From Kribbella amoyensis (GTDB lineage Bacteria; Actinomycetota; Actinomycetes; Propionibacteriales; Kribbellaceae): DNA of 64,000 nt. Position 1 is the stretch's first letter. Each line of letters begins with the position of its first letter. Under the pieces are notes generated by a model. The model saw only the letters and a program-made list of their open reading frames with translations, did no database searches and was not told where the DNA came from. Both the position numbers and the translations under genes were made by a program. Below, piece by piece: positions 58,406 through 64,000 of this stretch. The stretch lies in assembly GCF_007828865.1 (NCBI RefSeq), contig NZ_VIVK01000001.1, positions 5,208,001 through 5,272,000 of the forward strand. Reading direction: 5' to 3'.

Positions 58406-59431
58406 CTACAGCTCGGCGATCTTCAGCAGGACCTTCCCGGTGGCTCCGCACTCGACCGCGCGGTGGGCTTCGGCGGCCTGGTCGAGGGAGTAGTAGTGCA
58501 GGGGGAGACCGGCTGCTTCGCCAACCGGGAGAGCGCCCGCGGCGATGGCCGCGTTGAGGTCCTCGGCGGCCGCGGTGAGCTTGTCCCAGCCGACGCTGTA
58601 CAGCAGGACGAACTGGTACCGGGCGTTGAGGCCCATGTTCTGGCGGACGTTCGGGGCGAACGGCGCGTCGCCGTCGTTGGCGTAGATCGCGATCGTGCCG
58701 CGTGGCTTGAGGACGGCGAGGTCGAGCGCGCTGTTGCGGCCGGCCGCGACCTCGACGATCAGGTCGACCCCGCCGGGAGCGAACCCGCGGATCTGCTCGG
58801 CCGCGTCGTCGTCGCGGTAGTTCACGACGTGGTGAGCGCCCGCGGCCTTGGCGTAGTCCGACTTCGGCGGGCCGCTGACCGTGGTGACGACGGTCGCGCC
58901 GGCCCAGCGCGCGAGCTGGATCGCGGCGTGCCCGACCGCGCCCGCGCCACCGGCGACGAGGACGACCTTGCCGTCGAACGCGCCAGGGGCGATCCGCGTC
59001 GGCAGGTCCTCGCCGACCGTCAACGCGCGATGCGCCGTGATCCCGGGAACTCCGGTACTCGCGCCGAGATCGAAGCCGGCGCCTTCGGGGAGCGGGAAGA
59101 CGCGTCCTGCCGGGACCACGGTGTACTCCTGCGCGGTCCCACTGGCGGGACGTTCGTGGGCCGCGAGCGTCACCCAGACACGGTCACCCACCGACAGGCC
59201 TTCCACGTCGGGGCCGACCGCGTCGACGATGCCGGCGCCGTCCTGGTTCGGGACCGAGACGGGGATGTCGCCCTCGCCGTACAGGCCGCTGCGGGCCTTC
59301 CAGTCCGTCGGGTTCACGCCCGAGACCGCGATCCGGAGGCGAACCTCACCGGCCGCCGGTTCGCCGAGGTCGAGGTCGGTGAGGCGGAGGACGTCCGCGG
59401 TCCCTTGCTCGCTGTGCACTACGGCCTTCAT
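58406..59431 (-). CDS. NADPH:quinone oxidoreductase-like MDR protein
   Basis: 341-residue zinc-free MDR enzyme. MKAVVHSEQGTADVLRL at the start, PNQDGAGIVDAVG, and the cofactor loop LVAGGAGAVGHAAIQLARWAGA identify the quinone oxidoreductase group. It is monocistronic by spacing. A short ATP-independent reductase of quinones or enones is the default expectation; no partner gene suggests a specific pathway. Confidence 0.88.
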   Translation of the reverse strand: MKAVVHSEQGTADVLRLTDLDLGEPAAGEVRLRIAVSGVNPTDWKARSGLYGEGDIPVSVPNQDGAGIVDAVGPDVEGLSVGDRVWVTLAAHERPASGTAQEYTVVPAGRVFPLPEGAGFDLGASTGVPGITAHRALTVGEDLPTRIAPGAFDGKVVLVAGGAGAVGHAAIQLARWAGATVVTTVSGPPKSDYAKAAGAHHVVNYRDDDAAEQIRGFAPGGVDLIVEVAAGRNSALDLAVLKPRGTIAIYANDGDAPFAPNVRQNMGLNARYQFVLLYSVGWDKLTAAAEDLNAAIAAGALPVGEAAGLPLHYYSLDQAAEAHRAVECGATGKVLLKIAEL

Positions 59432-59548
59432 CGGTACTCCTCGTCAGATCGAGAGCGTGTACCTGGTGACAACCGCGGCCGGTCCGCCAACCTTCCCGGA
59501 ACCGCGAGGACTCTGCTGCTGAGCACGACCCGGCCTACGTGCAGGTCG

Positions 59549-60046
59549 TCAGGTGCGGCCTTCGGTTTCCTGGGCGTCGAAGAGGGTCGGCTGGGTCTCC
59601 GGGTCGAGTCCCCAGTCGGCTCGCAGGACCGTGAAGCCGGCCTTCTCGGCCGCGTCGCAGACCCGGACGTCGTCGTCGACGAGCACGGCGACCGGGCGTT
59701 CCGCGCGGAGCGCCTTCAGCCGGTACAGCTTCATCACCGCGGACGGCCGCCGGTCGGTGTTGCCGCGCAGGAAGATCCGGCCCTCCGGGAAGCCGTTGTC
59801 CTTCAGCCATTTCACCGTGTCCCGGCGCAACCGCTCGGGCCGCCCGCTCAGGTAGACGATCTCGTGCGTCTCGGCCAGCGTGGTCGCGACCGCGAGCCCT
59901 TCGTCGAGGACGGCGTCCTCCTTGGCGTGGGCGAAGAACGCGTTCCAGTCCTTCGGCCGCCGGTCCAGGAAGTGGATCCGCCGGCTCGTGTCGGACAACG
60001 TCGCGTCGATGTCCAGGACGGCGTACGGCGGCTTGGCGTCAGGCAC
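59549..60046 (-). CDS. HAD-superfamily phosphatase (PNKP phosphatase-like)
   Basis: 165-residue HAD protein. Motif I is DIDATLSDT (Asp nucleophile and general acid, residues 12-20), motif II the Ser in YLSGRPERLR, and motif IV VLVDDDVRVCD. The layout matches the 3'-phosphatase half of polynucleotide kinase/phosphatase, but no kinase domain is present and the substrate could be another phosphate ester. The start ATG 60046 overlaps the end of the GNAT gene by 8 bases, so the two form an operon. Confidence 0.82.
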   Translation of the reverse strand: MPDAKPPYAVLDIDATLSDTSRRIHFLDRRPKDWNAFFAHAKEDAVLDEGLAVATTLAETHEIVYLSGRPERLRRDTVKWLKDNGFPEGRIFLRGNTDRRPSAVMKLYRLKALRAERPVAVLVDDDVRVCDAAEKAGFTVLRADWGLDPETQPTLFDAQETEGRT

Positions 60047-60593
60047 GACTCCCAGCTAACCAGGTCGCGCGGTCGACGGCGTACTCGACCTCGCCGTGCT
60101 CGGTGCCCGGCAGCGGGTCCTCGAAGGCGACGTGGAAGACCCGGACGAACCGCAGCCCGGACTTCACCATCACCCGCCGGGACCTGGTGTTCACCGCCAT
60201 CGTGTCCGCGACCACCCGCTCGGCCCCGTCGTCGAACGCCTTCGCGATCAGCGCCCTGGTGCCCTCGCTCGCGTAGCCACGTCCCCAGACCTCACGCCGC
60301 AGCCGGTACCCGACGCCGAGCTCTCCGGCCGTCGCGGTCGGCTGCAGACCGAACCAGCCCGCGAACTCCCCGGACGCCTTCTCGTGCGCCGCGAACGTCC
60401 CCAGCCCCGGGTGCCGTGCGTACACCGCCAGCATCCCCGGCAGGATCTTCTGCTCGATCTCGCCCCGCGGCGTCGGCGTACCGGTCAGGTACCGCATCAC
60501 CTCGATGTCGGAGTCCAGCTCCACCAGCAGTTCCGCATCGCCTCCGGTGAAGCGGCGCAGCACCAGCCGCTCGGTCTCCAGGACGATCTCCAT
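60039..60593 (-). CDS. GNAT acetyltransferase (RimJ/RimL-like)
   Basis: 184-residue acetyltransferase. MEIVLETERLVLRRFTGGDAELLVEL is the RimJ/L-type N-terminus, LGVGYRLRREVWGRGYASEGTRALI the acyl-CoA loop and AVNTRSRRVMVKSGL the C-terminal motif. Targets of this group range from ribosomal protein N-termini to small amines, so no specific role is assigned. It heads an operon with the HAD phosphatase. Confidence 0.88.
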   Translation of the reverse strand: MEIVLETERLVLRRFTGGDAELLVELDSDIEVMRYLTGTPTPRGEIEQKILPGMLAVYARHPGLGTFAAHEKASGEFAGWFGLQPTATAGELGVGYRLRREVWGRGYASEGTRALIAKAFDDGAERVVADTMAVNTRSRRVMVKSGLRFVRVFHVAFEDPLPGTEHGEVEYAVDRATWLAGSRA

Positions 60594-60807
60594 GCCGCCG
60601 ATCCTGGGCGATCCCGCGGCCGGGCGGCAACGGGTTTAGAGGTCGACGTGCAGGCGGTCGCGCTCGGCCTGGTGACCCAGGTGGTGCGCTTCAGGGAGGA
60701 GACCGGACCGGAAAGTTCCGAATGCGTGTTCGGATGCCGGGCGGTTACGCGTTGTAGGTGTGTTGGGTTGGGCGGTTGTCGGTGCCTCAGGTTAGGTTTC
60801 TCGCGCG
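60594..60807. other. Divergent intergenic region upstream of sbcD with SOS-like inverted repeat
   Basis: About 210 bases without a gene. CCGAATGCGTGTTCGG (60718-60733) matches the actinobacterial LexA consensus TCGAAC-N4-GTTCGA at 9 of 12 fixed positions and has TCCGAA/TTCGGA symmetrical arms. This could be a weak SOS or unrelated operator for the nuclease genes downstream. TAGGTT near 60793 is a poor -10 candidate. Confidence 0.35.
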
Positions 60808-61932
60808 ATGGAGATCACGTTTCTGCACAGCTCGGACTGGCAGCTGGGGATGATGCGCCGGTTCCTGGGCCCGGACGGTCAGGCCCGGTGGGGTCAGGCG
60901 CGGCTGGACGCGGTGGCACGGATCGGCGAGGTGGCGCGCGAGACCGGGGCCGCGTTCGTCGTCGTGACCGGGGACGTGTTCGAGCACAACCAGGTCGAGC
61001 GGCAGACGATCCTGCGCGCGTGCGAGGCGCTGAAGCGGATCGAGGTCCCGGTCGTCCTGCTGCCGGGCAACCACGACGCGCTCGAGCCGGGCTCGCTCTG
61101 GACGTCGGCGCAGTGGACCGGGCACAAGCCGGAGCACGTCACCGTGCTGACCGGGTCCGAGCCGCTGGAGATCGTGCCCGGCGTGGAGCTCGTCGGAGCC
61201 CCGTGGCGCTCCCGGCGACCGCTGTCCGATCCCGCGGCGCCGGGGTACGCCGAGCTGTCGGCGGCGCCGGCCGGGACGGTGCGGATCCTGCTCGCCCACG
61301 GTCAGCTGACCAGCCTGAGCGGTGGGATGTCGGACGTGCCGACGATCGACCAGGCGGCGCTCGAGGCCGCGGTCGCCGACGGGCGGCTGCACTACGTCGG
61401 GCTGGGTGACCGGCACTCGACGACCGAGGTGACCGAGCGGATCTGGTTCTCCGGGACGCAGGAGGTGACCGCGCCCGAGGAGACGCATCCGGGCAACGTG
61501 CTCGCCGTGACGCTGACCGACACCGCGATCACGGTCGAGCCGCGGCGGGTCGGCGCCTGGCACATGGTCGAGCACCACGTCGAGCTGGACGACGAGGAGT
61601 CGCTGACCGCGTTGGAGGACTGGTTCGCCGAGCTCCCGGACAAGGAGCGGACGTACGTCCGGCTCGCCGCCGACGGGTCGTTGCCGTTGCCGCTGCTGAG
61701 CCGGCTGGACGCGATGGTCGACGCGCAGGGCGAGGTGTTCGCCAGCGTGGAGCGGTGGGCCAAGTTCTGGACCGTCCGGCCCGCGCCGGACGCGGCCGAC
61801 CTGGACGCGTTGCAGCTGAGCGGACCGGCGCGGGCCGCGATGGAGGAGCTGCGGCAGGCGCTGGCTTCCGGTGACGACGGGGCCGGGGCCGCGTTGACGT
61901 TGATGCACCGATTGGCGCGGGACGCGGGATGA
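60808..61932 (+). CDS. SbcD/Mre11-like metallophosphoesterase (DNA repair exonuclease)
   Basis: 374-residue calcineurin-like nuclease, partner of the downstream ATPase. Metal motifs are HSSDWQLG (residues 6-13), VVTGDVFEHN, LPGNHDA, LLAHGQL and GLGDRHS. In the first motif the usual DxH has Gln in place of His, which may be a feature of this actinobacterial subgroup or may alter metal binding. The stop overlaps the ATPase start (ATGA at 61929-61932), typical of sbcDC pairs. ATG 60808. Confidence 0.85.
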   Translation: MEITFLHSSDWQLGMMRRFLGPDGQARWGQARLDAVARIGEVARETGAAFVVVTGDVFEHNQVERQTILRACEALKRIEVPVVLLPGNHDALEPGSLWTSAQWTGHKPEHVTVLTGSEPLEIVPGVELVGAPWRSRRPLSDPAAPGYAELSAAPAGTVRILLAHGQLTSLSGGMSDVPTIDQAALEAAVADGRLHYVGLGDRHSTTEVTERIWFSGTQEVTAPEETHPGNVLAVTLTDTAITVEPRRVGAWHMVEHHVELDDEESLTALEDWFAELPDKERTYVRLAADGSLPLPLLSRLDAMVDAQGEVFASVERWAKFWTVRPAPDAADLDALQLSGPARAAMEELRQALASGDDGAGAALTLMHRLARDAG

Positions 61933-64000
61933 GGCTGCACAGGTTGACGCTGCGGAACTTCCGTGGCGTGCAGGACCGTACTGTCCAGCTGCCCTCGATC
62001 GGGACCACGGTCGTCGTCGGCGACAACGAGGTCGGCAAGTCCAGCCTGGTCGAGGCGTTCGGGCTGGTCTTCGATCTGCCGGACGACTCGAAGTCCAAGC
62101 GGATCGTGGACATCCAGCCGGTCGGCCACGACGTCGGTCCCGAGGTGACCGCGGAGCTGACCCTGGGTGGCCGCGAGCTGACCTACACCAAGCGCTGGCT
62201 GAAGGACCGCTCCACCGAGCTCACCGTCGTCGAGAGCGACGGCCGCCGGACGTCCTGGACCGGCCGCGAGGCGCACAACGAGGCCGAGCGGCTGTTCGCC
62301 GAGCACGTCGACCCGGTGCTCTGGCAGACCTTGATGGTGAGCCAGGGCCAGTCGTTGGTGCTGCCGACCCCGGCCGACGCCGAGCCGCTGATCACCGCGG
62401 TCACGGCCGAGTCCGGCACTCCCGTGGACGGCGCGTCGATGCCGTTGGTGAGCGCGGTCGAGCACGAGTACCTGCGGTACTGGACGCCGCGTGGCCGGCC
62501 CACCGGGGAGTACGCGAAGTCGGCGCACGCGGTCGAGGCGGCCGAGCTGGTCCGCGCCCAGGCGGTCAAGGCGATGGAGGAGGTGCAGGCCGACATCCGT
62601 CGCGCCGAGCGGCTCACCCTGGACCTGGACGACCTGAGCACCCGGCTGGCCGAGCACCTGAAGTCGGTCGAGGAGCTGCGCGAGCGGAAGAAGGCGACCG
62701 ACGAGATCCTGCTCCGCCGGGACTCGGTCCGCGCGCGGGCGGAGACGGCGCGGGCCCGGCTGGAGAACCACACCCGGACCAGGGTCGAGCGGGAGCGGTT
62801 GCTCGCGGACGTCGAGCGGTTCACCCAGGCCGCGGCCGAGTTCGCGGACCGCCGGATCGACGCGGAGACCGTGGCGAAGAAGGCGGCCGAGACCGTGCAC
62901 GCCGCGGAGACTGCGCTGGCCGAGGTCGTCGAGCTGAAGGACGCCCGCCGCGCCGAGGTGCAGACCGCGGAGCAGAAGGTCGCCGAGCTGACCGACCGGG
63001 CCGAGCTGGACCGGTTGCTGGGGCTGCAGACCGAGCTGGTCGAGGTCCGGTCCCGGATCGCGGCCGCGTCCGCGGTGCTCGACGGGATCCGGGTCACCGA
63101 CGAGATCGTGACCGACCTGGAGGACGCGCGCGCCAAGGTGGTCGAGGCCCGCGCGGCACTCGCGGCCGGCGTCCCGGACGTGCACGTACGCCGGGTCGGG
63201 GCCGAGGTGGTCGCGTTGTCGGGCACCGGCCTGGACGGCGGGGGATCACCGGTGCCCGCGGAGCTCGACGAAGGCGCCGAGGTGTCGCTCCTGGTCTCCG
63301 GCGAGCTCGTCGTCGGCGTACCGGGGCAGGTCGAGGTCACCGTCCGCGCGGGAGGTGAGGCGGCGACGCTGCGCTCCTTGGTGGACGAGGCGGTGCGCCG
63401 TGAGAAGGACCTGCTGAAGCGCGCCGGTGTACGGGATCTGCCGGCGGCGCGGGAGTTGCTCCGCAAGGGCGAGAAGTCATCGGCGGAGTTGCAGGAGGCG
63501 CGGCGGACCGAGCGGTCGCTGACGTCCGGGGGAGACCCGGGTGAGCGGATCGCGGTGCTGTGCGCGCGGCTCGGGATCACGGACTCCGAGCCCGAGGAGG
63601 AGGAAGAGCCACCGGCCAAGGGCAAGCAGCCGATCGTCGAGGACGTGCCTGGGCAGATGTCGCTGTTCGAGGAGTTCGAGGAGGACACCTTCGACTTCGA
63701 CGACCTGGTGATCCCGGCCGCCGCGGCCCCGGGGGACCTGGCCGGTGCGCAGCTGCTGCTGGAGGGCGCGCGGACCGAGTTCGCGACCGCCGAGCGGTTG
63801 CTGGCGGACGCGGAGTTCGCGGCGGCTCAGGCGCGGAAGGCCGCCGACGAGGACCGGTCCGAGGCGCAGCAGGCCCGGGCGCGGGCGGAGCTGGCGGCCG
63901 AGCGGGTCGCCGCTGCCGAGGAGGCGCTGGACGCCGCACGGACGGTACTGCCGGACGACCAGGTCGAGGCCGAGGAAGAGAAGGCCACGGCCGACGTCGA
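61929..64000 (+). CDS. SbcC/Rad50-like AAA ATPase, 3' end outside window
   Basis: At least 690 residues, still open at the window edge. It begins MRLHRLTLRNFRGVQ and has Walker A GDNEVGKSSLVE at about residues 34-45. Coiled-coil segments rich in Arg/Glu/Ala run from about 200 to 375. Around residues 415-480 the coils are interrupted by a beta-rich globular stretch (VHVRRVGAEVVALSGTG and GELVVGVPGQVEV), and no CxxC zinc hook is seen in the visible part. The start overlaps the nuclease stop. Signature and Walker B motifs must lie beyond the window. Confidence 0.88.
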   Translation, partial: MRLHRLTLRNFRGVQDRTVQLPSIGTTVVVGDNEVGKSSLVEAFGLVFDLPDDSKSKRIVDIQPVGHDVGPEVTAELTLGGRELTYTKRWLKDRSTELTVVESDGRRTSWTGREAHNEAERLFAEHVDPVLWQTLMVSQGQSLVLPTPADAEPLITAVTAESGTPVDGASMPLVSAVEHEYLRYWTPRGRPTGEYAKSAHAVEAAELVRAQAVKAMEEVQADIRRAERLTLDLDDLSTRLAEHLKSVEELRERKKATDEILLRRDSVRARAETARARLENHTRTRVERERLLADVERFTQAAAEFADRRIDAETVAKKAAETVHAAETALAEVVELKDARRAEVQTAEQKVAELTDRAELDRLLGLQTELVEVRSRIAAASAVLDGIRVTDEIVTDLEDARAKVVEARAALAAGVPDVHVRRVGAEVVALSGTGLDGGGSPVPAELDEGAEVSLLVSGELVVGVPGQVEVTVRAGGEAATLRSLVDEAVRREKDLLKRAGVRDLPAARELLRKGEKSSAELQEARRTERSLTSGGDPGERIAVLCARLGITDSEPEEEEEPPAKGKQPIVEDVPGQMSLFEEFEEDTFDFDDLVIPAAAAPGDLAGAQLLLEGARTEFATAERLLADAEFAAAQARKAADEDRSEAQQARARAELAAERVAAAEEALDAARTVLPDDQVEAEEEKATADV

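Noticed and set aside
1..64000. CRISPR arrays, tRNA genes, insertion sequences, integrases or attachment sites
   Set aside because: None was recognised; repeated sequences found are hairpins, operators or the in-gene repeat only.

Overview
The window is a gene-dense piece of chromosome from a high-GC actinobacterium. The evidence is GC-rich codon use, an actinobacterial LexA box, many GTG starts, several apparently leaderless genes, and the conserved block pgsA-like / DUF881 / sbp / DUF881 / gcvH / garA / ftsR / bifunctional nuclease / merR / gcvP also known from mycobacteria. The overall gene complement resembles Kribbella or another Propionibacteriales member; that placement is inference from recognition, not from a search. 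No tRNA, rRNA, CRISPR array, insertion sequence or integrase was seen.

Layout. 1-6113: ABC-2 exporter pair, RlmA-type rRNA methyltransferase, a divergent azoreductase/MarR pair, and a NarL-type two-component system. 6518-17747: a catabolic island with an NMT1-type ABC importer (lipoprotein, ATPase, permease), malate/L-lactate-type dehydrogenase, RidA-like protein, FAH-family enzyme, FCD regulator, SDR, FAD aromatic hydroxylase, small cupin and ACMSD-like amidohydrolase, then a second unit with an MDR oxidoreductase and a second, closely similar FCD regulator. Both units start behind the same 16-bp motif (identical except for three central bases), so one regulatory circuit probably drives both. 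17776-19883: flavin/F420-type oxidoreductase and small hypothetical genes. 19929-25947: the SOS mutagenesis cassette imuA'-imuB-dnaE2 behind a perfect LexA box. 26253-28822: MDR oxidoreductase and an ECF sigma factor with its DGPF partner.

29075-38110 is the conserved envelope/glycine-cleavage block, with a glycine riboswitch in front of gcvP. 38107-40233: a serine beta-lactamase-like hydrolase and an anchored hypothetical protein. 40374-47224: an iron-regulated five-gene operon for an NRPS-independent hydroxamate siderophore in the order decarboxylase, NIS synthetase, acetyltransferase, N-monooxygenase, NIS synthetase. This is the rhizobactin rhbBCDEF order without rhbA, so a citrate bis-hydroxamate such as arthrobactin or schizokinen is the best guess. 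47229-48617: amidase.

48631-51693 is the oddest stretch: a 51-residue membrane protein with a TTA codon and its own intrinsic terminator, a base-composition dip, a Mom-like GNAT-fold protein with an apparently leaderless start, and a convergent gene fusing an unrecognised helical domain to a PfkB-type kinase with an altered anion hole. 51771-61932 holds a SCO7613-type membrane protein, a methyltransferase, a DUF805 protein, the TldD/TldE protease pair, an oxidoreductase, a HAD phosphatase and a GNAT enzyme. The window ends in an SbcD/SbcC-like pair whose ATPase runs off the edge.
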